A stretch of 64,000 nt of DNA from Chitinophagales bacterium (GTDB taxonomy: Bacteria > Bacteroidota > Bacteroidia > Chitinophagales > Chitinophagaceae). Within the stretch, counting starts at the first letter, position 1; each line of letters opens with the position of its first letter. Location of the stretch: NCBI GenBank assembly GCA_015654595.1, contig JAATGQ010000063.1:1-64000 (forward strand), given 5' to 3'. The notes below the pieces were generated by a model. That model did no database searches and was not told where the DNA came from. It worked only from the letters and a program-made list of their open reading frames with translations. Of the stretch, positions 18,316 through 25,819 are shown one piece after another. A program made the translations under genes and the position numbers.

Positions 18316-18333
18316 CGGCTGTAAAAACAGCCG
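18316..18333. repeat. small hairpin in the susC leader
   Basis: CGGCTGT (18316-18322) and ACAGCCG (18327-18333) form a 7-bp stem with a four-base A loop. It lies in the predicted untranslated leader of the minus-strand susCD-amidohydrolase operon, 43 bases downstream of the -7 box and about 120 before the start codon. It has no T-run, so a structural or regulatory role is more likely than termination. Confidence 0.35.
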
Positions 18334-18375
18334 AGAGGTACGAGTTTGCGCATGTCGTAGTGATTTAACTGGACG

Positions 18376-18406
18376 TAAAGATAGGATTGGATTATTAGTC
18401 TACAAA
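18376..18406 (-). promoter_or_regulatory. promoter of the susCD-amidohydrolase-monooxygenase operon
   Basis: On the minus strand TTTG (18406-18403) is followed after exactly 19 bases by TATCTTTA (18383-18376), a close match to the Bacteroidota housekeeping promoter TTTG-N19-TAnnTTTG. This fits expression by the major sigma factor rather than an ECF factor. Confidence 0.6.
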
Positions 18407-18531
18407 AATAATGGACTAAAATTTTAAAACAGAAAATTCTCTTGCTTTCGGATATTGGTCAGGCACGGCATGTTTTGTGCACTATTATAGCCATTCGGGT
18501 ATTGATTTTTTTCGATATTTTTAATATATCG

Positions 18532-18690
18532 ATGGCCATGAAAGAGATTTACGATATTATAAAGGCATTTGAAGCCGCGCGGCGGGAGGGCAGACCAACC
18601 GCCCTGGCTACGGTGGTGCATGTAGAAGGCTCTGCTTATCGTAGACAGCGGCTTAAGAAAATATGAATCCGGCCAGTTTACCGCTGCGGG
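18532..18690 (+). pseudogene. 5' remnant of an xdhC-like gene
   Basis: The frame from 18532 or 18538 reads MKEIYDIIKAFEAARREGRP then TALATVVHVEGSAYRR. This is the conserved N-terminus of XdhC/CoxI, the chaperone that inserts molybdenum cofactor into xanthine dehydrogenase-type enzymes. After Tyr-Arg-Arg the frame is lost. The next conserved piece, ESGQFT, is found in another frame at 18665-18682, and the following GAISGGCLEGD block of the family is gone. The remnant ends only some 40 bases before a ModE-like gene, which supports a former molybdenum-enzyme locus. It is almost certainly non-functional. Confidence 0.7.
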
Positions 18691-18728
18691 TGCTACGGAT
18701 ATGGGAATAGAAAAAGCTAAATTGCGGT

Positions 18729-19094
18729 ATGGAAAAGAAGGTTAACAGGCAGTTGAAAAAAGCTGCTTTCAGCGTGAATGGAAGCCTTTGGCTTGAAGGG
18801 GACGGGCTGCGTTTTTTTGGGCCGGGACCGGTAGAGCTGTTGGAACTGATCGAAAAAACGGGGTCTATCAGCAAGGCGGCAAAGGGTATGGGAATGTCGT
18901 ATAAAAAAGCCTGGGATATCGTCACCCGGATCAACGGGATGGCGGCTGAGCCCTTTGTCGTAACGAGCGTAGGAGGTGAAGACGGAGGCGGGTCTACCAT
19001 CTCCCAGGGCGCCAAGGAAATGATTGCCTGGTATAAAGGTGTCCGGGAGCGGTTCAGGTTATTTCTTGAAAAGGAGTCGGCGGCGTTACAATAG
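18729..19094 (+). CDS. ModE-like winged-helix regulator lacking the molybdate-binding domain
   Basis: A 121-residue protein matching the N-terminal DNA-binding domain of ModE: LWLEGDGLRFFGPGPVELLE, then the helix-turn-helix region LIEKTGSISKAAKGMGMSYKKAWDIV, and a dimerising C-terminal helix. Full ModE carries two molybdate-binding (Mop/TOBE) domains after this; here the protein stops, as in the short LysR-type ModE homologues common in Bacteroidota. It probably controlled molybdate uptake or a molybdoenzyme. Only a decayed xdhC fragment lies upstream, so its present target may be elsewhere in the genome. It is followed by a strong terminator at 19165-19183. Confidence 0.87.
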   Translation: MEKKVNRQLKKAAFSVNGSLWLEGDGLRFFGPGPVELLELIEKTGSISKAAKGMGMSYKKAWDIVTRINGMAAEPFVVTSVGGEDGGGSTISQGAKEMIAWYKGVRERFRLFLEKESAALQ

Positions 19095-19164
19095 TGGGCG
19101 CGGCGAAGGAGTATATAAAACATTGATCTGTAAAAGGCATCCTTTCCTGTTCTGGGCGCAACCC

Positions 19165-19183
19165 CCCCGACGAGTAGTCGGGG
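19165..19183 (+). terminator. terminator after the ModE-like gene
   Basis: CCCCGAC (19165-19171), loop GAGTA, GTCGGGG (19177-19183), then ATTTTGCTTTT: a GC-rich hairpin with a T-rich tail 70 bases after the ModE-like stop. Confidence 0.75.
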
Positions 19184-19228
19184 ATTTTGCTTTTGGCAGC
19201 GCAGTGTACTTGCCCGCGAAAGCGTCCG

Positions 19229-19669
19229 TTACATTTTCACGCTATAATTTGGATCAAATTCTATAATCCATTCAATGCCGTATTTGTCTCTGAACATTCC
19301 GGCGTATGAACCCCAAGGGCTGTCACCAATTGGCCCTTCAATATTTCCACCTGCTGACAGGCCATTAAATATTTTGTCTGCTTCTTCACGGCTTTCTGCA
19401 CTAACTAATATTTTAGATCTGTTTTCGTTTTCGTTTGTCCGACCCATGAATTCGGGAACGTCATTGGCCATTAAGACATTATTTTTCCCAATAGGAAAAG
19501 CAATGTGCATTATTTTATTCGCTTCCTTATCCGGTACTTGAAATTCAGGGCTTGAAATGTCCTTAAAACGAACAATCCTTGAGAACTCTCCGCCAAAAAC
19601 TGATTTGTAAAAAGTAAATGCTTCTTCGGCATTTCCATTGAAGTTAATCCAGGGATTAATTGCTCTCAT
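19229..19669 (-). CDS. VOC-superfamily protein, PhnB/YjdN-like
   Basis: A 146-residue vicinal-oxygen-chelate protein: MRAINPWINFNGNAEEAFTF...YKSVFGGEFSRIVRFKD at the N-terminus and SPWGSYAGMFRDKYGIEWII at the C-terminus, the signature of the PhnB-like (formerly 3-demethylubiquinone methyltransferase) group. The paired beta-alpha-beta-beta-beta modules usually bind a metal or small molecule; catalytic activity is rarely known. It is the last gene of the ArsR/SRPBCC/VOC operon, 38 bp after the SRPBCC gene. The trio is frequent in Bacteroidota and often linked to stress or xenobiotic sensing. The region is visibly AT-richer than its surroundings, which could mean acquisition. Confidence 0.88.
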   Translation of the reverse strand: MRAINPWINFNGNAEEAFTFYKSVFGGEFSRIVRFKDISSPEFQVPDKEANKIMHIAFPIGKNNVLMANDVPEFMGRTNENENRSKILVSAESREEADKIFNGLSAGGNIEGPIGDSPWGSYAGMFRDKYGIEWIIEFDPNYSVKM

Positions 19670-19707
19670 AATTTTTGTTTTAAATTGTTATTTTTTACTT
19701 AGCCACT

Positions 19708-20208
19708 TTATGATTTCTTCGATAAAGTCAACAATAGTTTTTCCAGGTTTTCCAATGACATGGTAAACCCTTTCGTAAAGCCCCCCAATAAGCTTTCCAT
19801 TCGTTCAAAAGATTCATTAAAAATGGTGATAGTCACTTTTGTTATACCATTTTGTTCGATAAAATTGTGGTCCCATTCAGAACCCGGCAGTTCAGGGTTT
19901 TCGTCTTTGTCTGCAAAAGCGTTATACAGTTTGAAATTTGTTTTTGGAGTAATGGAGGTATATTCCTGAATTGCCCAACGCTCTTGCCCTTCGGGGCTTA
20001 TCATCGCATAAAATCTTCGCCCGCCAACTTTGAAATCCATGTATTTCGATTTGCATCGCATAGGTGCAGGCGCTATCCACTGGTCCAATAGTTCCTGTTT
20101 AGTGAAAGCATCCCATACCAAAGAAAGTTCGGCATCGAATTCTCTTGTTATATATATCGTTTTCGCTGCCTTATCAACTGTAAAATCAAATAGCAAGCCG
20201 TTGTTCAT
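19708..20208 (-). CDS. SRPBCC/AHSA1-domain protein
   Basis: A 166-residue START/Bet v1-like protein: [20 protein letters not shown] near the N-terminus, [21 protein letters not shown], and the C-terminal helix [17 protein letters not shown]. This is the AHSA1-type hydrophobic-cavity fold, which binds small lipophilic ligands or assists Hsp90-like partners. Its ATG overlaps the ArsR stop by four bases (ATGA), so translation is coupled to the regulator. The usual role in such operons is as a ligand-binding effector under ArsR control; the ligand is unknown. Confidence 0.9.
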   Translation of the reverse strand: MNNGLLFDFTVDKAAKTIYITREFDAELSLVWDAFTKQELLDQWIAPAPMRCKSKYMDFKVGGRRFYAMISPEGQERWAIQEYTSITPKTNFKLYNAFADKDENPELPGSEWDHNFIEQNGITKVTITIFNESFERMESLLGGFTKGFTMSLENLEKLLLTLSKKS

Positions 20209-20525
20209 TTTTTTTGTTTTTTTATTGTTGATAATACTTTGTCAAGCTGATTAAATTGAGTTTCCCAGTTTTTCCTGAATTGGGCTAACCAATTGTCAAA
20301 TTCCTGCATTTTTTTTGCATTCAGGTGATAATATATCTCTCTGCCGGATTGCTCCGGTTTGATCAATTCACATTCGTGTAACACTTTAATATGTTTCGAT
20401 ACGGCCTGACGGCTCATATCAAATTTCTCCGCCATTGCATTGGGTGTTAATGCCTGGACAGCAATTAATGTTAAAATAGCCCTACGTGTCGGATCTGCTA
20501 TGGCCTGGAATATGTCTTGCTTCAT
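20205..20525 (-). CDS. ArsR-family winged-helix regulator
   Basis: From the ATG at 20525 the protein has 106 residues: [20 protein letters not shown], a helix-turn-helix around [20 protein letters not shown], and the wing [20 protein letters not shown]. No metal-binding Cys pair is present, so it belongs to the SRPBCC-linked, non-metal ArsR group. The longer frame to 20573 runs through its own operator and is rejected. Two inverted repeats of GCAACC/GGTTGC lie in the promoter just upstream, giving direct grounds for autorepression. It is first of three minus-strand genes. Confidence 0.92.
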   Translation of the reverse strand: MKQDIFQAIADPTRRAILTLIAVQALTPNAMAEKFDMSRQAVSKHIKVLHECELIKPEQSGREIYYHLNAKKMQEFDNWLAQFRKNWETQFNQLDKVLSTIKKQKK

Positions 20526-20543
20526 TTTGCCGTATTTAGATAA

Positions 20544-20590
20544 GCAACCTGCTGGTTGCAAATATATGTGCAACTTTTTGGTTGCGCAAA
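20544..20590 (-). promoter_or_regulatory. ArsR-operon promoter with two inverted-repeat operators
   Basis: On the minus strand TTTG (20590-20587) and TATATTTG (20566-20559) are 20 bases apart, an exact fit to the Bacteroidota consensus. One inverted repeat, GCAAC-TTTTT-GGTTGC written on plus (20570-20585), fills the spacer. A second, GCAACC-TGCT-GGTTGC (20544-20559), starts at the last base of the -7 box and runs to about 20 bases before the ATG. Their centres are 26 bp apart. Binding of ArsR at both would block polymerase. Confidence 0.75.
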
Positions 20591-20875
20591 TTTATTATAA
20601 CTATTTTTATCGGGGTAAATTTATGGGCTGCTTTAGTGGTTTAAGGACTCTGCTTCCGGTATAAAGGCCGCCGGCGAATACTGGAGGTCCTTTGCATTAA
20701 GTCTTGGCCGAACCGGAAAGATAAACTTGCATTTCGCGAAATAAAGCGTATCTTACACGGGTTATTTGAGTCTGCATTAGTGCAAATTAATTATCCAGTT
20801 ATCTTTCTTCTGCTAGTTAGTCTCTGCTGTTTGCCTTCTCATTATTTTTCATCTACATACTGAAAAGTTTTCAAT

Positions 20876-21121
20876 ATGACCGTCGAACAGATAGAGCGTA
20901 TCATTGGCACAGAACCGGACCGTTCCCTCAAGATCTTTCTTAAAGCAAGAACAGTCGAAGGTATATTTATCAAAGCCCCTGATTTTTTGGAATTGAAGAA
21001 AAAGAACTTCTGGCGTATCGTATCTGTATACAGGCTGCAGGAATACCAGGAATCGAAAGACATCAATCTATCCCGGATCTTTAATGGCCAGGAATTTGTT
21101 AAGCTTTCTTCAAAAGGTTAA
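20876..21121 (+). CDS. short conserved hypothetical protein
   Basis: An 81-residue soluble protein (MTVEQIERIIGTEPDRSLKI...). Features are a short N-terminal helix, beta strands (FLKARTVEGIFIKAPDF), a Lys-rich turn (LELKKKNFWRIVS) and a C-terminal RIFNGQEFVKLSS. The length, start and small single-domain look are typical of short conserved proteins of Bacteroidota, and I have no function for it. It stands alone: ArsR operon upstream on the other strand, the KAS III gene converging downstream, with a hairpin between. Lower GC than its neighbours. Confidence 0.65.
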   Translation: MTVEQIERIIGTEPDRSLKIFLKARTVEGIFIKAPDFLELKKKNFWRIVSVYRLQEYQESKDINLSRIFNGQEFVKLSSKG

Positions 21122-21127
21122 CCAAAC

Positions 21128-21149
21128 GAGAATGGTCGGTGCCATTCTC
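21128..21149. terminator. hairpin between convergent genes
   Basis: GAGAATGG (21128-21135) and CCATTCTC (21142-21149) form a perfect 8-bp stem just after the plus-strand hypothetical and just before the end of the minus-strand KAS III gene. It could serve both; T-runs are weak on both sides. Confidence 0.5.
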
Positions 21150-21156
21150 CAGATAT

Positions 21157-22239
21157 TTAGTGATAGCCGTAGCATACGGCATTGATGTTCATCCCGGCGC
21201 CAACCGATGCAAACAGGACCAGGTCTCCTCTTTTTAATTCATACCCTGCCAATGCTGATTTCCTTACGAGGTCGAATAGAGTAGGGATCGTAGCAACCGA
21301 ACTGTTACCTGTCCACTGAATGCACATGGGCATGATATTCTCAGGCGGTTCTGCAATATCGTATAGGCCGTAAAAGGCTTTTACTATCGCTTCGTCCATT
21401 TTTTCATTGGCCTGGTGAATAAATATGGCCTTCAGAGATTCGATGCGATGACCAGTCTTGTCCAGACTTTCTTTCATGGCTGCAGACACATGGCGCAATG
21501 CATATTCGTATACTTTACGGCCTTTCATTTTCAGGTATTTTGGCTGGCCGTCGCTGTCGGGAGAAAGAGAGCTGCCTATATAGATATAATCCGTTTCTTC
21601 TCCGCAGTCTGAACGGACACTCGCAGATAACAAACCCGCGGCTGGATCGTCTACTTTTTCATAGCTGAGGACAATCGCTCCGGCCCCATCCGAAAAGATC
21701 ATGCTATCGCGATCGTGCGGATCGAGAACACGGGACAAGGTATCGGCGCCGATTATCAATGCTCTTTTCGCCATCCCCGCCTTAAAGAAAGCGTCGGCCT
21801 GTATCATGCCCTGAACCCAGCCCGGACAACCAAAGATCAGATCGTAAGGCACGCAGGAAGTATTGGATATTCCCAACCGCCTTTTCACTCGTGACGCCAG
21901 CGTTGGAACCATGTCAGGGGAGGAAAGACCGCTTTTTATGTCGCCGAAGTTATGTGCTACTATGATCTGGTCGAGTGATTCCTTGTCGATACCGCTGTCT
22001 GATATGGCCTTTAATGCAGCTTCTGCGGCCAGATCGGAAGCTGAGAGTTGATCCGGGGCGTAGCGCCGTTCAAGGATACCGGTAATCCTGGCGAATTTTT
22101 CTATGATCCTCGCCGGTGTGTTCCCTTCGAGGACACTGTTTTCTGTGTAAAACCTGTTTGACAAAAAATCGCTGTTGCTGATGATGTTTTCGGGGATGCA
22201 GGAGCCGGAACCAATGATAATTGATCTATACATATCCAT
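21157..22239 (-). CDS. 3-oxoacyl-ACP synthase III-like ketosynthase
   Basis: A 360-residue FabH-type condensing enzyme. The catalytic triad is visible: Cys138 in DLIFGCPGWVQGM, His in AIFIHQANEKMDEA, and Asn in QWTGNSSVATIPTLF. The thiolase-fold core includes DGAGAIVLSYEK. KAS III enzymes start fatty-acid synthesis by condensing acyl-CoA with malonyl-ACP; divergent copies like this, outside a fab cluster, also serve in polyketide, flexirubin or long-chain lipid synthesis. It is monocistronic by layout. Its ATG lies only a few bases beyond the terminator hairpin of the upstream RRM gene, so how it is transcribed is a puzzle; an internal ATG at 22233 is an alternative start. Confidence 0.88.
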   Translation of the reverse strand: MDMYRSIIIGSGSCIPENIISNSDFLSNRFYTENSVLEGNTPARIIEKFARITGILERRYAPDQLSASDLAAEAALKAISDSGIDKESLDQIIVAHNFGDIKSGLSSPDMVPTLASRVKRRLGISNTSCVPYDLIFGCPGWVQGMIQADAFFKAGMAKRALIIGADTLSRVLDPHDRDSMIFSDGAGAIVLSYEKVDDPAAGLLSASVRSDCGEETDYIYIGSSLSPDSDGQPKYLKMKGRKVYEYALRHVSAAMKESLDKTGHRIESLKAIFIHQANEKMDEAIVKAFYGLYDIAEPPENIMPMCIQWTGNSSVATIPTLFDLVRKSALAGYELKRGDLVLFASVGAGMNINAVCYGYH

Positions 22240-22245
22240 AGTTAA

Positions 22246-22276
22246 AAAGCCTCCGAAACTTTAATTCAGAGGCTTT
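22246..22276 (-). terminator. terminator of the RRM gene, abutting the KAS III start
   Basis: Minus strand: AAAGCCTC (22276-22269), a 15-base spacer, GAGGCTTT (22253-22246), then TTTTT overlapping 22248-22244. The form is a standard rho-independent terminator. The start codon at 22239 follows within five bases, so it could also act as an attenuator for KAS III. Confidence 0.75.
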
Positions 22277-22307
22277 GGTATTGTTGTCTTAAGGGGTCTC
22301 TTTCAGC

Positions 22308-22589
22308 TTACCAGCGATTGCCGCGGTCACGCTGGAAAGAACCACTCTCCGATTTTGGCTTGGCTTTGGAGACAGAAATGGTTCTGCCGTCGGCCTGAGT
22401 TCCGTCGAGTTCCTTCATCGCTTTTTCGGCGGCCTCATCAGCCATTTCTACGAATGCAAATCCCCTGGATCTTCCGGTTTCCCGGTCGGAGATCACCTTT
22501 GCGGAAGCAACTTCACCGTATTTGCTAAACATAGATTTCAGATCTTCTTCTGTTACCTGAAAACCCAGGTTCGATACATACATGTTCAT
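22308..22589 (-). CDS. RRM-domain RNA-binding protein
   Basis: A 93-residue single RNA-recognition-motif protein. The RNP2 strand is MYVSNLGF (residues 3-10), RNP1 is RGFAFVEM (about 44-51), and the fold runs beta-alpha-beta-beta-alpha-beta through GRTISVSKAKPK. A short Gly/Ser/Arg tail (GSFQRDRGNRW) follows. Such small RRM proteins in Bacteroidota bind A/U-rich RNA as cold-shock or RNA-chaperone proteins. The ATG at 22589 follows an AT-rich leader; a longer frame to 22703 is rejected because it reads through that leader. A leader of about 115 bases suggests post-transcriptional control. Confidence 0.92.
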   Translation of the reverse strand: MNMYVSNLGFQVTEEDLKSMFSKYGEVASAKVISDRETGRSRGFAFVEMADEAAEKAMKELDGTQADGRTISVSKAKPKSESGSFQRDRGNRW

Positions 22590-22718
22590 GATAAAAAAAT
22601 TAAATAGATTAAAATTAACTGAGCAATGCAATAAAAAGTAGAGGAAACGAAACGATGTAGCGAAGAAAGAAGCGAATCGAATACTTGATGCTGTATATCT
22701 CAATACACACTAAAGGTA
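22590..22718 (-). promoter_or_regulatory. long leader and -7 box of the RRM gene
   Basis: A TACCTTTA box on the minus strand (22718-22711) would start a leader of about 115 bases before the ATG at 22589. The leader is rich in repeated TTCG/TTTC pyrimidine units (around 22630-22680) and ends in a T-rich stretch. No clear -33 TTTG was found. Long pyrimidine-rich leaders suit autoregulation by an RNA-binding product. Confidence 0.4.
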
Positions 22719-22862
22719 GTCTTTTAAGTCGGAAGCGCCTAAATTATTTATGGGTCCGGTCATATCGGTATGGAAAACAGCTCCCGTTTCGGCTATGACT
22801 AACCCGGTTTTGGCTAACGAAAACAATATCGCATTCGGGTACTTTGCATAAAAGAAAAAGAA

Positions 22863-23747
22863 ATGAAAATTGTATTGACAGGCTCATTGGGACATATCAG
22901 CAAACCCCTGGCAGAACAACTGGTCCGGGAAGGGCATGAAATAACCGTGATCAGCAGCAATGCGGAAAAACAAAAGGAAATAGAGAGCCTTGATGCTAGC
23001 GCGGCGATAGGTTCGGTATTGGACACGGACTTCCTGCAAGCAGCGTTTACAAATGCTGACGCCGTGTACTGTATGATCCCGCCGAATTTTATGGCGCCGG
23101 ATCCCAGGGCTTATTACCAGTCCGTTGGACACAGCTATAAAAACGCTATTCAGGCGGCAGGGGTGAAACGTGTTGTACATCTCAGCAGCTGGGGCGCACA
23201 TTTGCCGGAGGGCACGGGTATTATTACCGGTTCGCATGACGTGGAGCAGATCCTGAACGAATTATCGGATGTGAATGTGACGCATCTGCGTCCGGGTTCT
23301 TTCTATTATAATCTTTACGGGTTTGTGGACATGATCAGGAGTGCGGGCTTTATCGGTCTGAACTATGGCGGCGAGGATAAGATCGTAATGGCCGCCCCGG
23401 CCGATATTGCCGATGCCGCAGCCGAAGAGCTGACCAGTCCAGGCAGCGGAAGGGTACGGTATATTGCCAGCGAAGACATCACAGCTACGGCAGCAGCTGC
23501 CATCCTTGGAGAGGCGATAGGCAAACCCGATCTGAAATGGATCATTTTTACCGACCAGCAGGTACTCGATCGCATGCTTCAGGCCGGCATTCCAACGACT
23601 ATGGCCGAAAAACTGGTTGAATTGAATGCCGCCATTCACAGCGGCGCCATGCGCGAAGACTACGATAAGCACCCGCCTGTGACCTTCGGAAAAGTAAAAC
23701 TGACCGAGTTTGCAAAGGAATTTGCTGCCGAATATTTCAAAAAATAA
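22863..23747 (+). CDS. NmrA-like NAD(P)-binding protein
   Basis: A 294-residue atypical short-chain dehydrogenase. The dinucleotide motif TGSLGHISKPLAEQL is at residues 6-20, followed by ADAVYCMIPPNF, VKRVVHLSSWGAHLPEGTG and the NmrA-type THLRPGSFYYNLYG. Members often sense the NADPH/NADP balance or reduce quinones (QOR2 type). A TACTTTG box lies seven bases before the start, and the AraC-type regulator follows after 12 bp, so the pair is likely one unit in which the regulator controls the reductase. Confidence 0.88.
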   Translation: MKIVLTGSLGHISKPLAEQLVREGHEITVISSNAEKQKEIESLDASAAIGSVLDTDFLQAAFTNADAVYCMIPPNFMAPDPRAYYQSVGHSYKNAIQAAGVKRVVHLSSWGAHLPEGTGIITGSHDVEQILNELSDVNVTHLRPGSFYYNLYGFVDMIRSAGFIGLNYGGEDKIVMAAPADIADAAAEELTSPGSGRVRYIASEDITATAAAAILGEAIGKPDLKWIIFTDQQVLDRMLQAGIPTTMAEKLVELNAAIHSGAMREDYDKHPPVTFGKVKLTEFAKEFAAEYFKK

Positions 23748-23759
23748 CGAAATTAGACA

Positions 23760-24680
23760 ATGCCGGCAAAGGAACCACAGCGTATCAGATCCATCAGCGA
23801 ATTTCACCGGGTCAAGGGGTTGCCCATGCCCGAACACCCGCTGATCAGCGTCGTGAATTTTGACGATCTGAAAGCCTTTGCCGGCGGCGATGAGCTGCAT
23901 CGTGTCTATGACTTTTACAGCATTGCGCTAAAGAGGGATTTTGAGGGTAAGTTTCAGTATGGGCAGCAGCAGTATGACTATGACGAAGGGATGATGTCCT
24001 TCATGTCTCCCGGACAAACCCTGCGTATCGAACTACCGGATGGCCGGCCGCCGCGGCACTCGGGATTGCTGTTGCTTTTCCATCCTGATCTTTTATGGCA
24101 TACTCCTTTAGCCTCCTGCATCAAACAGTATCGTTTCTTTGACTACGCGGTCAACGAGGCCTTGTTCTTATCCGAAAACGAAGAGTCGACGATTACAGGC
24201 ATCCTCCTTCAAATACAGCAGGAGTACCGTAAAAACATCGACAGGCTCAGCCAGAAGATCATAGTCGCTCAGCTGGACCTGTTGTTATCCTACTCGGAAC
24301 GATTTTATCAGCGGCAGTTTATCACCCGTAAAGCTGGCAATCACCAGCTCCTTGACCGGCTGGAAAATCTTCTTACCGACTATTTCGATGGTGCGGATAT
24401 CCTGAACAAAGGGCTGCCGACAGTACGTTTTATAGCGGACAGCCTGCATACCTCGCCCGACTATCTCAGCGGTCTGCTGAAAGAACTGACCGGTCTCAAT
24501 ACACAGCAGCATATTCATCAAAAACTGATTGAAAAAGCAAAGGAAAAACTATCCACGACCAATTTGTCTGTTGCTGAAATAGCCTACCTGATGGGCTTTG
24601 AACATCCTCCTTCGTTCAGCAAATTATTCAAGGCCAAGACCAGCCAGTCTCCGCTGGAGTTCAGGCAGTCATTCGGTTGA
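23760..24680 (+). CDS. AraC-family transcriptional regulator
   Basis: A 306-residue regulator with an N-terminal cupin-like sensor (about 35-150; MMSFMSPGQTLRIELPDG) and a C-terminal double helix-turn-helix (about 205-306). The domain shows VRFIADSLHTSPDYLSGLLK, then SVAEIAYLMGFEHPPSFSKL and FKAKTSQSPLEFRQ, the classical AraC end. It is encoded 12 bp after the NmrA-like gene and probably controls it. The effector is unknown. Confidence 0.93.
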   Translation: MPAKEPQRIRSISEFHRVKGLPMPEHPLISVVNFDDLKAFAGGDELHRVYDFYSIALKRDFEGKFQYGQQQYDYDEGMMSFMSPGQTLRIELPDGRPPRHSGLLLLFHPDLLWHTPLASCIKQYRFFDYAVNEALFLSENEESTITGILLQIQQEYRKNIDRLSQKIIVAQLDLLLSYSERFYQRQFITRKAGNHQLLDRLENLLTDYFDGADILNKGLPTVRFIADSLHTSPDYLSGLLKELTGLNTQQHIHQKLIEKAKEKLSTTNLSVAEIAYLMGFEHPPSFSKLFKAKTSQSPLEFRQSFG

Positions 24681-24711
24681 TGGATGACCGCTTTGAGATA
24701 AGAATAGCCGT

Positions 24712-25815
24712 CTACCACTCGGCCCGTGCCGTCGCGCTTGTCGAGAGCGGGGAGAACTCGCCGTTCATGTATTTGTAATGAGCGGTCATTGCAATCATTG
24801 CCGCGTTATCGGAGCAATATTCAAAAGGAGGGATAAACGTTCTCCAACCCATGTTCCTGCCCATTTCCTGCAGCGCATTCCGCAAACCGCTGTTGGCGGA
24901 AACGCCGCCGGCGATACAGAGGTCGGTGACGCCGGTTTGACGAGCAGCTTTCTTTAGTTTGTTGAGCAGGATGGAAATGATCCGGCCCTGGATGCTCGCG
25001 CAGATATCGGGCAGGTTTTCGGTGATAAAGCCGGGATTCTCTGCGGTATGGTTTTGCAGAAAATAAAGGATAGCTGTTTTCAGACCGCTAAAGCTGAAGT
25101 TGAGATCGGGGATCTGCGGCTCGGGAAAGCTGAAGCGGTCGGGGTTGCCCTGACGCGCGTATTTATCGATCAACGGACCGCCGGGATAGGGCAGACCTAA
25201 TAGTTTGGCAGATTTATCAAAAGCTTCTCCTGCTGCGTCGTCGAGCGTTTCGCCGATAACTTCCATTTTTAACGGGGAGTGACAAAGTACGATCTGGGTG
25301 TGGCCGCCGCTGACGGTCAGACAGAGGAAGGGAAAATCGGGATTAGCAGGGTTGGCAGCAGCGCTTGTCGAGGTTTCAGCGCCCGGCGCGGCGGCGCCGG
25401 AAGCCCTGGCAGCACCGTCGGCTGCACGCGGTGGAATCAGGTTGGCGATTACATGCGCCTGCATGTGATGAACAGCCAGCAACGGGATGTCGAGGGACTG
25501 AGCCAGGGACTTCGCAAACTGCGACCCTACCAACAAGGATCCGATCAAACCAGGGCTTTGCGTAAAGGCGATAGCGCTGAGTCCGGCAGGGGTGACACCG
25601 GCTTTTTTCAAAGCGGCATCGACAACCGGTACGATGTTCTGCATATGCGCGCGGCTGGCCAGTTCGGGGACGACCCCGCCATATTGCTCGTGGATGGCTT
25701 GCGTAGCGATAACATTCGAAAGTATCTGACCATCACGGCTGATGGCGCAGCTGGTCTCATCGCAGGAAGATTCTATAGCCAGAATTGTCACCGGCCCTTT
25801 GCTCGTTGCTAACAT
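24712..25815 (-). CDS. tsaD: tRNA N6-adenosine threonylcarbamoyltransferase TsaD
   Basis: TsaD transfers the threonylcarbamoyl group to A37 of ANN-decoding tRNAs (t6A), an essential step shared with TsaB, TsaE and TsaC. Visible family motifs: LAIESSCDETSCAI at 12-25, GGVVPELASRAHM, SPGLIGSLLVG, the metal-binding His pair in VHHMQAHVIA (His117, His121), LTVSGGHTQIV, GEAFDKSAKLLGLPYPGG and CIAGGVSANSGLR. The start at 25815 is chosen because a TACCTTTG box sits at 25827-25820; the longer frame to 25833 would begin upstream of it. Odd feature: an Ala/Pro-rich stretch at about 129-160 lies between the metal-site helix and the next strand, roughly 30 residues where other bacteria have a short loop. 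Confidence 0.96.
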   Translation of the reverse strand: MLATSKGPVTILAIESSCDETSCAISRDGQILSNVIATQAIHEQYGGVVPELASRAHMQNIVPVVDAALKKAGVTPAGLSAIAFTQSPGLIGSLLVGSQFAKSLAQSLDIPLLAVHHMQAHVIANLIPPRAADGAARASGAAAPGAETSTSAAANPANPDFPFLCLTVSGGHTQIVLCHSPLKMEVIGETLDDAAGEAFDKSAKLLGLPYPGGPLIDKYARQGNPDRFSFPEPQIPDLNFSFSGLKTAILYFLQNHTAENPGFITENLPDICASIQGRIISILLNKLKKAARQTGVTDLCIAGGVSANSGLRNALQEMGRNMGWRTFIPPFEYCSDNAAMIAMTAHYKYMNGEFSPLSTSATARAEW

Positions 25816-25819
25816 CGCG

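Noticed and set aside
23262-23900. Minus-strand frame of 212 codons across the NmrA-like/AraC junction
   Set aside because: It spans two well-supported plus-strand genes in antisense, lacks any domain, and is a shadow.
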